Assembly: GCA_008711295.1 (NCBI GenBank)
Contig: VUYV01000090.1
Coordinates: 2,207,529-2,271,528, forward strand
DNA: 64,000 nt
DNA from: Anarhynchus alexandrinus
Taxonomy: Eukaryota; Chordata; Aves; Charadriiformes; Charadriidae
Direction of reading: 5' to 3'
Made by a program: the position numbers and the translations under genes. This document shows, one piece after another, positions 26,409 through 38,280 of the stretch. The notes under the pieces were generated by a model. The model had not been told where the DNA came from. It worked only from the letters and a program-made list of their open reading frames with translations, and made no database searches. The stretch's first letter is position 1; each line of letters starts with the position of its first letter.

Positions 26409-26438
<30 letters not shown>
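26409..26438. repeat. Poly-A tract (30 A) with purine-rich flank
   Basis: Thirty consecutive A are followed by about 30 bases of G/A-rich sequence (GAAAGAAGAAAAGAGAAACAG). It is the longest homopolymer in the window. The 26200-26400 sequence before it shows no recognisable gene, so a processed-transcript origin is not supported; a simple A-tract expansion is the plain reading. Confidence 0.95.
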
Positions 26439-26440
<2 letters not shown>

Positions 26441-29106
26441 AAGAAGAAAAGAGAAACAGAAAAACAGACACTTCAGACTTTTATATTATACTTCAGATTC
26501 CAGCAAGTGGAAATACAGCAAATTGTTGAATATTAACATTAAAATCAATGCTTTTCACAGTGCGTTTTTCTTCTCAAACACTTCTCCAGTCAGCTCAAGA
26601 CATGAACCCTTTCTCTTTTTATTGTACATCAAATCAGTTAGCATTTTTTAGCATTCTTTCAATCATACCTCTTAAAGGTACCACATTTCCACCTCACACA
26701 TCATCACACAAATACTGTTTTCAACATGCAAACTAGATCATAAGTTACTTAACTTCTTTATAAAGGTGTGTGATCTCGAACATGTTATTGGAATTTGGAA
26801 ACAAGAATAGCAACAACATGCCTTCTTATGCACCAGCTACGAAGGAAGCTGGGGGTGGGGAAGTAGACAAATGTTTCCACCAATTAGAGAGGAATTTTTC
26901 AATAACTTATGCTCAGTTTAGCTGTAGAGATTTTTGTGTGTTATTTGATCCAGCAAATCCTGGTGCCATTTCCTGTAGCTATTGAAATGTGTGATTTATT
27001 GGATCAAGGCTAATAACATGCTCATTTATATAAACATATATTCAGGATTGCAGTGGTTAATTTTTAAATGTTTCTGAGTTAAACCAGGAGATTTTTAGAG
27101 GCAATGAAATATATGGCTTACCTAAACTATGCAGTCCTTCCAAAAAAGTTGACAAAAAATTCATGAAACTTGTTGTTTCCAATGAGTTCTAAACAAAAAT
27201 ATCAAATCAATCATTTTTAGCAGCTGACATTCACAGACTCAGAGTCATTATCACTGACAAACAGCTAAACGTACTAAGTCTGAATTATAAAATAGTGAAG
27301 AATTTCTGTTCTTCTCCACAGCTCCAACTAGACCAATCACAATTTAATTTTTCTCCAGGCAGCTGCCATGTACCATTTAACAACCTATGAAATAAATGCA
27401 GTATCCTTAAGGAATGTTATTATACACAACAGATAATAATCATAAATGTTACCACTGACAGGATTCTGTATGTAAATTCTTTATTACTGGGATAGAATCT
27501 ATGCATTTTTTAAACTGGCTGTATTTTTTACGGGTTTACTGTGTATTTCTGTGTTGTCTGTGTTAAATTCCAATAACATCGGATTTTTTTGAAAACACAG
27601 TACTTGCCACAAAGAAATCAAAGCATTCTTACTTCATGTGGAAAATCTTTTTACTTCATGTGAATACACACCAGTAAATTGAACTAACAAGTAATCTCAG
27701 TGTCCCTGCAGATTTCAAGATTAGCAGACAGAAAAAAATGTATTAACTCATCTCAGCCTGATTTTTTTTTTAACCTCACCCCTCAAAAGCATTTCTCATC
27801 TCAAAAACTGCTAATAAATGCAGGTAATGACCTTGCTTCAAATTAACTAACAGGGAGCCCTGGTTGAAGAGTCTGGCTCATTTTTATCATACGGAGACAC
27901 CATCGGTGATGAGATTAGTCTTCGATAAAGGTCTTTAGGATTTAGAACAGATGAGCAGGGTGACACAAAGGGAAAGCAGTCGAGTTAAACAGCAGCTCAA
28001 ATGGGGGAACTGTAACAGTCGGCATTAGAGGAGACTGACTTTGCAGGCTTTGAGAAGGGCTTATGAAACTGCATCCACTGCGGTGATTCTCCCATCCACT
28101 GAGCTGTGATTAACACAGTTCCATATGAAGCTGGGGAAAAACCAGGATTTAGTAATATCTGCAAAATGTATTGTTCTGAAGGAAAAATAGTCTCGTTTGG
28201 CTGGTGGGTCTAGGGTAGGTGCCAAGACAGCTAAATCATCAGTACTCAAGCACTCCTGGGAAAGAGTGTGGAAAGTCCCCTGATTTTATACAGCGTGTTA
28301 AAATAGTTCTTTTGTTTGCATCATGTTAAGGTTGAATAAGATACCATCTGTGCTGAGTTTTACATCTTATGACAGGAATAATGACCATAATTGGTCTGTT
28401 ATCAGCTCCTGCTACTCATAAAAGAGATGTGAAGATGGGTACCGCAGCAAAGCCGGTCTGGATGGGTGCCCAGTTCTGGCTGTCGCCTGCAAAGGTTAAA
28501 AAAAATGCAGTAGGAATCTGCATAGATTGGAGGCAAGAAGCAGTGCTCTCTAAGAATTAGCTCAAAATCAAAGGAATTAGGAGGATTTTGAGAATAGTAA
28601 CACATTTGGGGCTTGGTTCCCATGGTAAAAAGGCATAAGCAATCACAGATTATGTACATACAAGTAAATTAAATGTGCCCAGGATTGGTTTTGAGGCCAA
28701 ATGGCATGGAAGAGCCTGTCCATACTGTTAAACTCTCTGACCCTCCAAATCAGGGTGACTGCATCCAAATTGCCATTTGGAATGATCCCTGGCCAGTGTC
28801 ACCTTCTGAACTGTGCCTGGAAACATTACAACAACTTAACAGTGTTGAGGACTGAGACACGGTGTGCAGGACTGTTCCTGGCACCACTTCATTTACTGCT
28901 GTAGATGTAGTCTCTGTGTTCAGGTATATCTCTGCTTGTGTGTCCCCCATGTGTGACATTTGAACCCCATCAATTTAAAATTTGACATAGAGGTAGAAAT
29001 GTTGACCACACCAGGTGCCACAATGATAGTGAAAATGGGTACAATAAAGAGTATTTAACTGAGGCAAACTCCACAGTGTGAGTTACACCTCATGTACATC
29101 CTAATA

Positions 29107-29141
29107 CACTCTTTCTCTCTGTCTCTCTCTCTGTGTCTTTC
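29107..29141. repeat. CT-rich microsatellite
   Basis: Imperfect (CT)n tract with GT interruptions: CTCTTTCTCTCTGTCTCTCT and onward. Simple repeat. Confidence 0.85.
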
Positions 29142-30072
29142 TAATTTGGGGTTTTCCATTATTATTGGCTAAACTGCTAAGACTTTTCTTTAGCACATAT
29201 TTGCGGTTCGGAAGGTGTTTTCACAAACGTCAGAAAAAAAATAGGTGAAAATCCTACTCTCGGTGTACAACTTCACTCCGCAAAATTTGTTACTACAAAT
29301 ATCTCACCCTCATCCTCGTTTTGAGTTCCCTGAGTACTTGGAAATGAAGTTCACCAAGCTGTAGCTTAGCCCACTTATCAGTACGTAGAAATCATGATGA
29401 GACAGCAGTATTAACCTCCAATGTTCCGCTTGCTGTTGTTAATTTATTTGTTTTTTTCTGTTACTTTAAGTAGTTTAATTTCAGCAAATATCTGGCACGT
29501 GGTTGAAAAGGGCAGGGTGACGTTAGTCAGAGCCTGCACGGGGCTCTGGGTAGAAAGCTGCATTCACACGGCTGAGAGCCCAGGGCCTTGCAGGAGGATG
29601 GTCCCAGTGGCTGAGCCGCATCTCCTGAGGTCAGTGGTGAGAAGGCAAAACACAGTAGGCTCGGCTGGCTAGGAACAAGTAGAGGTGTCCGAAGACTGTT
29701 AGTGAAATAACTAGATGGCTTGGTGGTCGTTTCAATCACACAGGAGAACTTTGAGTGATGGAATCCCCATTTTACTGCTCTGTGTAGCAGAGAGGCAAAA
29801 AGGGCTGTGACAGTAAACTTGAGTGGCTATAGGGAAGAAACAGGCAAAAGTGTGGGAAGGGGACCAGGTGATGTGGCAGCAGGACATTACTGCCTTACGT
29901 AAAGCAATAGGCATATAAGCTTGAATTGGTACTGGTCAGCTTTGCTTAAAATGAGATCTTCCTTGAAAAGTTGCACACGTTAGTGTTTCAAAGCTATACG
30001 AAAGCATTAGCGGAGAGTTTTATCAGTGAATACATTCCTATATAACCTTTGTGCTGGCAGGTGTGTGGCGTT

Positions 30073-30107
30073 AGTTTGAATATTTGAATATTCAAACTTT
30101 GAATATT
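30073..30107. repeat. TTTGAATATT repeats forming an 11-bp-arm hairpin
   Basis: Three copies of TTTGAATATT start at 30075, 30083 and 30098. The first two also create a perfect inverted repeat: arm AGTTTGAATAT (30073-30083), loop TTGA, arm ATATTCAAACT (30088-30098). The GAATATTC centre fits the GAAnnTTC pattern of heat-shock-factor sites, but this is only a pattern match. Function unknown. Confidence 0.8.
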
Positions 30108-30317
30108 GCAGAGAAATGGAGGTCCGCCCCGTCACAACATCCTGCCTCTTCTAAGCATATGGGCAACCTGAACAGCAAAAGAGGAGTGTGTTGTTCAAGA
30201 GGCAAACATATGTCCCCTGCCAATGCAGACAGGAGTCTTTCTGTTGTAGGTAATTCTGTGTAATTCCCAGACTACAGCAGTGTCTGATCCATCTCAGTTC
30301 TGAATGCTTATACTTCT
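30108..30317. other. Non-coding stretch
   Basis: About 200 bases of ordinary-looking sequence between the hairpin and the MIR fragment; nothing recognised. Confidence 0.6.
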
Positions 30318-30430
30318 ATTGGCACTCTTTTCCAGATGGGACATGAAGGCACAGGAAGCCCATGATTTGCCTAAGTAGTGTGGACCATCTGTACCTAAGC
30401 AGGAAATGACCTCCAGAACAAGGCTGTCAT
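30318..30430 (-). repeat. MIR SINE fragment, antisense
   Basis: The plus strand reads 'cttttccagatgggacatga', 'aggcacaggaagcccatga', 'tttgcctaagtagtgtggac', '...aagcaggaaatgacctcca', which tracks the reverse complement of MIR ('ccattttacagatgaggaaactgaggcacagagaggttaagtgacttgcccaaggtcacacag...aagtggcagagccaggattcgaaccca'). The order of words is kept although many bases have changed. A fossil SINE with no coding capacity. Confidence 0.65.
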
Positions 30431-33149
30431 CATAGGGTCATCTATTTTCCCTCTGCCATGATGCTTCTTGTGAAATAAAATGCCTTCCTCTGCTCCCCTG
30501 GGAATCTAATTCTGTGTACTGAATAAATAAAACAGTGAAAGCAGGAACAGGAATAATTTTCTTTCCCTTTTAAGACTCTGCAGGCTAATTTATTCTGTGT
30601 TCGTATTTCACTTTTCCCCATCTACCTTCCACATTTTCTGTATTTTCTTCCATGTTTAAAACATGCTGTCTCTTTCACATGTCATTCTTTCTTAACAACA
30701 TAATACTTGACATAATCTGCCCTCTGGATCCTTTCTGTGGTGTAATTATGTTATCTTTGTTGTTATTGATTTCTGTTGCTAGGGGATGAGGTCGTGCCAC
30801 TTCTGGACGGTTCTTCTTTGCAATTCAGCTGTATGCTTTTAACTCTTAAAGATTTTCCTCCTGAGAACGCTGAGTGCCAAGTTTTGAAGTCATACAAAAA
30901 TGCCAGCAATCCCAGAGGATGATTTTGTCTGAGGAAAGATTGCAAGATTTAATTATAAAATAGGAGAACAGATAGCAATTGAGAGAGATTCTGATCTTAG
31001 CTGTTCCTTTCTGAAAGTAGAATTCGGCCAATGAACTTTGATTTTTTTCTTCAGCTCTGCTATGTTATTGTTCAAGAGTTTGAGTCAAAATATTATAGGA
31101 TTTCTTTATCACTTGCACACTTCCGACTGAATACCTTTTTTTTTTTGAAAGGGGCATCTCCTTTTGAAATACATAAACTATTTTTGCTCTTCACTGAGTT
31201 TCTGCTTTTTTATTGAATCTACATTGCATTTTCTCTGCAGAACAGAAATTTGGTTCCACAAAATGAAGGGGCTGATGCAGAACTTTTAAGATTTGAATAA
31301 CAGTTGAAACCAAAGGGAAAGGTGAAATAGCTGAGGGAGGCTTTTTAAAACAAAATTGCTTCTTTCAACATAAACTGGGATTTGTTTTTGTCTGGTTGGT
31401 TGGTTGGTTGGTTGGTTGCGTGGTTTTTTAAGGGAACTTGAGACTGTTATGTGCTGTGCTCGTGGGTGAGATATTCATATGCTCTTGGGGTAAAATCTAT
31501 AGCTTCATACTTCCTGATTAAACTCTTACCATCTTACCGCAGCATTTTACTAAATACTTTGACATCTGCCTGGCTCTCTGAGAGCCCGCAGTATCCCTCA
31601 CGGATTATGGAAGTTGGCAGCTCAGCTACTGTGGCCCTCAAATGGTCACTTGCTTATCTGTGGGGTGCCAGGTGGGAGCAGAGAGGCTACGTCAGACCTT
31701 TGTCCCTGGTTTATTTCAGCCTGCTCTGGGCTCTGCAGCTGGCTGAGCTGCTGAACCCCAGTTGATAGGCTCTATGGTTGGAAAGGGCTGCCATAACATC
31801 ATGGCAGACTCTGCCGAGCACGACAATGATTCATCTGGCAGCTTCAGAAAAGACTGAGATATAATAACAGACTATTTTAAAAGGGGTTTAACGTACTGTT
31901 TTATTGTATCTTGACTATCCTTTGCTTTCCTTGCATGAGGCTGTCAGACTCCGCCCAGTATGCAGTAACTGGGTTCAAGTAACACTCGAAATTCTGTAAT
32001 TAACTACAACTATTTTGTTACGTGGCAGATCCTTTTTCAAATGTTTTTTTTCTGTTTGCCCTTGAAATTTGGATGTTACAGAGGTGTCTCTGGGAGACAT
32101 TCTCAGAATTATGTTCCCTTGTACACAACAAAAGGCCAACTTGTAGTGGTATCTGGTATCAGAATCTGCAGTTATATTTAGGTCTATATCCATGTTCCTG
32201 GCTTGAGCGTGCAGGCATCTATCTCTTCCCCTTACCTAAAACCACTTTTCTTGTAAGAAATACCTTTATGCTTTCTGTATTAGTATGCTTTTCAGCTTGC
32301 TCTTCTCACTTTGGTAATGAATAGGTAGGTGAAAACAGCAAATATATCTGCCATCAAATTGCATACAGGGAAGGGTGAGTAGTCTCAGAAAGTGACTTTT
32401 GAACTTTCAAACCAAAAGTGTTTGCACCAGATGCTTTTTCTTATTCTAAGCTAGCATGAAACGTGTCCTAAGCTGAATGTACTTGTGCTAAGGCAAAATG
32501 CAGTACTTGCAGTTTGAATGGTTCCCAAATGAATCATGAGCATCGTGCCGTACAGTGCAGAGTCCTGCTCTGCACATACATGTACACATATGCACATACT
32601 GCTTTCCTGTAAAGAGCCACTGATTTCTGCATCAAGTCACAGTATGGCCCAGATTTGAAAGCTGGATAACAACGACATGGCTGGGTGTGTAAAGAACAGG
32701 TGTATGAACACTGTCTTCTCATTGCTGGCAACGTGGAAACAGCAAGAAGCCAAATAGGCATACTATTTTTTTGCCTCTGTGAATTTTGCTGTTCCCCAAA
32801 CCTTTCTGTCTCTCTGCCTTGTGTGGTGCAGATCTCATGTTCAATCTGCCAGCCAACAACGGAGGTCATATGTTCTAGATGCATGTTCTTTTCCAGGTAC
32901 ATGTATATGCTATGTGTGGTAGAAGCAAACTAATACTGAGAAAATGATTCATGAAGCCATCTCCTAAGACCATGGCACAGAAGAATTGGTGGGCAATTTT
33001 TATGTGAGCAAAAAGATGATGATGTTAAATGCTCATGAGAGGAGCAGGGGAAAGCAGAAATGTGTGCAGAGTGCTCTGCCTTTTTCTAACACAAACAGTT
33101 GCATAGTAAATGGCATTTTTTTAAAACCTCATAAGGTTAAAGTCTCACT
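30431..33149. other. Non-coding stretch
   Basis: No gene is supported. A GGTT microsatellite lies at 31393-31418. The frame at 31451-31765 (104 codons, plus strand) covers a GC-richer patch at 31560-31830 but has no domain and no convincing splice context. Frames at 32534-32933 overlap on both strands and look like chance. Confidence 0.7.
31393..31418. repeat. (GGTT)n microsatellite
   Basis: About six and a half uninterrupted copies of the tetranucleotide TTGG/GGTT. Likely polymorphic. Confidence 0.95.
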
Positions 33150-33440
33150 TTCTGTTAGAAGCTCCCTGCGGTAATGCCAGCCATCCTTTACGAGCCCTGT
33201 AGGAACAACATCTTTAGTTACAGCTATCAGAGACAGGCTCTTCTCTGCCTCCTCCTTCTCCTGCTGGCAGACTTCCCAGATTGGACCCATTTGGCTGACA
33301 ACTTGCTCACCTGCGTCAGCCGACGGTGCGCAAAGGCATCCCAGAGCACTTGGCTCCAATCTTCCTCAAGGTGAGAACAGCTCCGTGACAGACACACTCG
33401 ACACGCAAAGTCTCTCAGCACCGGAGAGGGGGGACGGGTG
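33150..33440. other. GC-richer patch with splice-donor-like sites on both strands
   Basis: The plus strand has an open frame from an ATG at 33174 with a leucine-rich run (LLCLLLLLLADFPDW) and ends at a consensus-like donor CTCAAG|GTGAGA (GT at 33371-33372). The minus strand has ACGCAG|GTGAGC (GT at 33310-33309) behind a short open segment. Either could be an exon edge, but matching acceptors, a promoter and homology are all lacking, and both cannot easily be true. Described only as a possible exon-bearing patch. Confidence 0.25.
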
Positions 33441-36400
33441 TGAGATTCCCCTTCACACTAAGTGGAGTCACACACCAGTTCCTGACACAGACTGCAATGA
33501 GGATGCGCTCCAGCTGCCTGTTTAGTACTGGAGCCAGACTCCAGCCATGGAGTACCTGCCTCAGCGCTTTCTGGTCCTCATGAGTTTAATCCTAAGCAAC
33601 TGAACGTTTTATTTCCTGCACTTAATATAATAAATAAATCATGCTAACAAGTGGTGTGCATGGGAGAAAATGGGGTGAAGCAGAACCGTTTGCATATTTG
33701 TACAAAGCTGATTTAATCTGCTTAAGTTGCTCTCTTGTTTAGAAAGATCTTGTTTGTTTCAGATCAACCTGACAGTATAAATATAAATCTGCTCCCTGAT
33801 GCTATAATCTGAGTCTTTAATCAAGCCCTTTGAAGCAGAACTTACACCCTGAGCACTCTTGGTTATATATCCGTTACCTCTTACAGCTTAATTTACACTC
33901 ATAGTTTATACAGCAATAAGGAAGTTTTAAAATATGAAATCTACGTCCTCGGGTAATCCGCTAAAAACACTTATTTACAGTGAGAGCAACACAGAAGGGG
34001 ATTACTAATAGCTTTCCTTTCCCAACTACTGCTGCAGGCAGCAAAACAATGGAATTAAATTTGGCTTTATGTGCAGTCTAATCAGATGATTTCAGGATTA
34101 CTGACTGTCTCTGGCTCCTATGGCAATGAATACATAAAACTGGTCAGTTCTGCAGTGTTGCATTTGTACTCCTGCCATTGAATTAGCTCAAGGCGTGCTT
34201 GATGAGGTGGGAAGAAAAGAACTGGAAGGGAAGGAATTAGGAGTCAAGGGAAGGACGTTGGACAACTAGGGTTGATTGGGGTTGGTACAATTCCATTGGA
34301 GTCAATAAGACTGTCTGGGTGATGACTCAATACAAAATTTGGCCATAACACTTGGATCCGAGAAAAATGCTCCCCTCAGTTGTGTGGAGACTGAGCAGGG
34401 TCACGTATTGGTTACTTTTTTGAGCGTTATCATTCTCTTTTTGACGGCTTCTTTGGGAGGAACTTTTGGCATGATATTATGTGTCTGCTTTGTACAGGTT
34501 CCATACCTCTAGGTAAAAGCAGTCATTTGTAATTGCATAGCTTGCAGAGTGTACAATAGTTTCAATAAAAGCTTTGCAAACCCGGTCTTGGACTTCACTG
34601 AATCAGGCAAAGGATTCACTGAAGTAGGTGGCATAGGCATTTGGACTACATCCTTGGGCAATTGCTTTGCAGAATACAGCTACCGTCTGATTTGGAACCC
34701 GGTGGTGTGCTCAGCATTGTGGAGAAGATGTATGCATACGGTCTTGTGCTTCACAGTGATTTTGAAGAGAGGGGAATCAGTCAAAACTGTAAATGGTTTT
34801 ATTTTAACTTTCTCAGCTACCTAGCTGCAACTGCCCAGACACAGACTTCTTCCCATTTCAGTGGGCTTTTATCAGTTCTGTTGTAGAATCCTGATTCTAT
34901 AAGTGCTGAAGTCCTCCTGCCTGAGATGGCAATGGGAAGCGCTAAGGGATACAGCTTTCTTTTTTTCTCTGTGCTCTTTTGAGCACTTGGGGTTACATGA
35001 AAGGCATTGACCTAATCATCAAAGACCCAGTCTTCAAGCCCTTCCTTAATTTCTGCTCAGTACTTACTCAGGCAAGGATCCAGTTGACTTCCTTGAGTTC
35101 AGTCCCAGCAAAATAACAAATTAAGGACTTGGTCTCAGGTCTGATGTCATACTCTGTTTCCTTTCACATTAACTCTTCATTTTACCAGGTAATGAAAACC
35201 ACACTAGAGAAGGTGGAGAGGGCTTGTTTTTATCAATGATTCTTCAAGTTTCAAAACATTCCCTTTATTTTCCCACAACACAAAGTAGATGTGGGGACTT
35301 GAAAAAGCTGTCAAAAATGCCAGCAGTGTCACTAGCATGTAAGAACCAAGCAGGGAAAATGGTACTGGCTTCTCTAAATACACAGAACAGAAGCAGTTAT
35401 GTGAACAACTGATTTCTCATAAAGACTCTGCAGCCCTCTTTAGAGCTCTTTATCTTATCTGCTGCAGGTCATGATGGCATTTCCTGGCTCAAAGAGGACC
35501 CCAAAATGCCACAGGATAAGTGCTGTTTCCTGCCCTGGCACACCCAACGCTGCTGCCATGCCCCCAAGTGCAAGCAGACTTTGTTCTTTGGAGATATATA
35601 TATATATATATATATATGCTTTTTGTAGTGGACAAGAGATCACTTCTTTATCACTGTTTGTTGATTCAGTTTATTCCCCATTTGAGAACAAAATTGGAAT
35701 CCAAATAAATTAATAACGTGGAGTGCCAATTCTATTTTTCCCCCTCTCTGTTGTCAGGGAGACTTAGCTCCACGCTCTCCATTTTGAGGTCAGAGGCTCA
35801 GGCATGAGCAAAGCCTCCCTCAGGCTATGCTCCATTCTTGCATATTTAGGCTCCAAAGAACAAGATGGAAAAAAACTTAGCCTTCTAGATCTCCTACTCC
35901 CAACTGCTTCGTGAGCGCTCTGAAAGGGCCTTGCCCTTTCCAATTCAAGTTAGCGTCTCGGATTCAAAAGACCAGACAAATGCATGATTGTTCCGTAGAT
36001 ACGTCTGCCTCAGTTGAATGTCATTACTAATACTGGAATGCTGTCAGAGTAGATATCCTGTAGTTTCTTTGAGCCAGATGCATTCTGTCTGTGCCAAACG
36101 TATTGGCAAACCCACAAACACACACAAGTACACACTCACGCAAATACATTTGTGGAGGGTTCCCAAGCGGTATAGCTGCTTGCAAATATGAAAGATAGCT
36201 AAGTGAGCGGGGCACACAATAACCCTGCGCAGCCCCAACAGATGATGCTACTGTAGATCCTAACAAAGAGTGGACAGCAATGAAATTCTCCGGGTCCCTC
36301 CACAGAAGTGACGCTCGCCTCTGTGAGAAAATAGCCCGCAGTCCTACAGCTCAGTGAGTGAGGTTTGGAGCAACGTGAAACTTGCACTTCCCCTTCAGCT

Positions 36401-37187
36401 AACAGGTTTCGGAGTGTTTTCAAGCTGAGTGAAATATTCACAGTCACAGACCTTTCAAGTTTCTTTTGTGCAAAAGGTACTTTGGTAATTTCCAGTGGGC
36501 ATAAAACAGAATTTATAAACAACAACCATGTGCTCTGTAACGGATTGTTGCAGTTCTGTTTTTGCATGTGTTTGGATTTTGATAGGAAATGCACTAAATG
36601 GCCTCATTTACCCCCTTGGTATTTGCCACATGTTGCTTTTTGCATCCTGTTGCACATTTTTCACCTATTAATTAACCTTACTGAGCCACCGAACCTGACG
36701 GGCTTCCCCCCACCCCAGCTGCCCCATTTGTTATTTCATTATGACTCAGTTTTTCACAGCTCGCTCTTCCTTCAGCACAATCTTCATGATGCGGTTTCTG
36801 TTCTTCCCTTCATTCCTGCTTTCCCCGCAGCACCTGCACATTCCCGGAGTACAAAAGATAAAGAAACTGAAAAATTCTGAGGCTGCTCTGTGGCGTATGG
36901 GCTCTGCCTTTCCTTCCAGGTTGCAAGAAGTGTTTCATCTGGTGACCTTCAGTTGGGGTGAATTCCCGAAACTCTTTTGCCCTTCAGTGGAGCTGTGGTG
37001 GCATATACCAACAGAAGACCTGATGGCCTTTAACTTCTACTTATTTCTTCAGCTGCTGAATCTTCAGGACACCTTTACTGGGACATAGATGAAGCGAGGA
37101 GCAGCAGCTCTATAGCTATAATTTCAGTATCCATTTTAATGAAACAGACGGGAGCATCGCTGTGATAATATTAATCACACCGTCAAT
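33441..37187. other. Non-coding stretch
   Basis: No gene is supported. The region 33690-34190 has many homeodomain-like AT-core words and the look of a conserved non-coding element, but conservation cannot be judged from one sequence. 34286-34345 holds 'ttccattggagtcaataaga', probably a relic of the old palindromic repeat. An (AT)12 tract is at 35594-35617. The 171-codon plus-strand frame at 36365-36880 overlaps frames in two other phases, has no domain and is taken as chance. Confidence 0.65.
35594..35617. repeat. (AT)12 microsatellite
   Basis: Twelve uninterrupted AT units, self-complementary and able to extrude as a cruciform. Likely polymorphic. Confidence 0.95.
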
Positions 37188-37262
37188 TTGGGGCTCCATC
37201 CTGCTCCTCCTCCGATCAGTCAGAAAAGCCATGCTGCCCCTGTGAACCAGAATCAGGCCCTA
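37188..37262. repeat. Fragment of palindromic ancient amniote repeat
   Basis: It begins 'ttggggctccatcctgctcc' and ends 'aaccagaatcaggcccta', the two edges of the old repeat form 'ggggctccatcctgctcc...gggagcaggatcaggcccta', with a diverged centre. Non-coding. Confidence 0.5.
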
Positions 37263-38029
37263 TCTGAGGATGAGAATATACACCAGTCCAGTTCATCAGT
37301 CAGTCCTCAGCCCATGAATCTTTAAGTAGTTTCCCTGATGTCAGTGGTAATGATTGTACAGTCAAGCACTCCATCTGTAATGAACACAGCTCCCACTAAG
37401 TATGGGGGATTCATTGAAAAGCAATTAATCCTCCTCACCAGAATTCTGTCCTCAATCAGGTGACTCAGCTTTTTCACAGATTTTAGGAAGCAATGCTGTG
37501 CAAATAATAACTTTCATTTGTATTCAAAGAAGACTCAAACCTACTTCATCCAGTTATTTTTATAACTTACCTTCCTCCTTAGCAAACCCTAAGAAGGAAA
37601 CAAACAGGCAATATAAATTACTTCTACGCTAGCTGGGGACCTATCTGAGGATAGGTCTATTTATATGGTCAGGCACCTACACCAGCCCACAGATGATGGC
37701 TCACAGAAAAGGAAGACGCAATTCCCATCAGCAATAAAATGGAGGGGAGATGTTAAATTTGTGGGATGAAGAGTGTTTCAGGAAAAGAAGTAAAGTCCAG
37801 AACTTTTTGAATTTTTGTATTTGGACAAATCTTAAAATTGTTATTTATTGTCTTTCACCAAAACTGTAATTTATTGCAAATGCTTCACAGCTAGTAAGGA
37901 ACTACTGTATATTTCTTTTTCTTTTACTCCAACAAAGGCAAGAATGGTACAACCTCACTCCATAGAAAAGGAACAGTTTATTAAAACAGCTTCTTTTTCT
38001 AAAGTGTCAGACCTCTGACCATGATTGGC
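37263..38029. other. Non-coding stretch
   Basis: About 770 bases with no open frame of note; flanks the CR1 insertion. Nothing recognised. Confidence 0.7.
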
Positions 38030-38280
38030 TTTAAACTGGAAGACGGCAGGTTTAGACTGAATATTAGGAAGATGTTTTTCACTTTAAGGGTGGTAAGGCA
38101 CTGGAACAGGTTGCCCAGAGAGGTTGTTGAGGCCCCATCCCTCGAGGTGTTCAAGGCCAGGCTGGACGTGGCCTTGGGCAACCTGGTCTGGTGGGAGGTG
38201 TCCCTGCCTATGGCGGGGGGGTTGGAACTCGATGATCTTCAAGGTCCTTTCCAACCTAAACCATTCTATGATTCTATGAT
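38030..38280 (+). mobile_element. CR1 LINE, 5'-truncated, with ORF2 C-terminus
   Basis: This is the 3' end of a CR1 non-LTR retrotransposon, the dominant LINE of birds. The element ends in two copies of the octamer ATTCTATG plus AT, the CR1 hallmark in place of a poly-A tail. Upstream, one frame stays open across the whole copy (it opens at 38021 in flanking sequence and runs to 38332) and spells the well-known end of the CR1 ORF2 protein, including [18 protein letters not shown] and [16 protein letters not shown]. The reverse transcriptase and endonuclease domains are absent because the copy is truncated to about 250 bases, so it cannot move. The intact frame and clean tail suggest a comparatively recent insertion for this window. 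The G7 run near 38214-38220 is normal for the 3' UTR of these copies. Confidence 0.95.

Larger units (their letters stand above)
25361..30072. other. Long non-coding stretch
   Basis: No gene is supported; frames up to 100 codons occur on both strands without domains. Contents: the 30-A tract at 26409-26438 and a CT-rich microsatellite at 29107-29141. A GC-richer part at 29510-29660 has overlapping frames on both strands and nothing identifiable. Confidence 0.7.

Noticed and set aside
26200..26440. A30 tract as the tail of a processed pseudogene
   Set aside because: The preceding bases show no coding or known-transcript resemblance and no target duplication was seen.
31451..31765. 104-codon plus-strand frame in a GC-richer patch
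   Set aside because: No domain, and no clear splice or start signals; openness fits local composition.
36365..36880. 171-codon plus-strand frame
   Set aside because: Frames in other phases overlap it, its Cys/Phe/His-rich peptide resembles translated non-coding sequence, and no splice or start context supports it.
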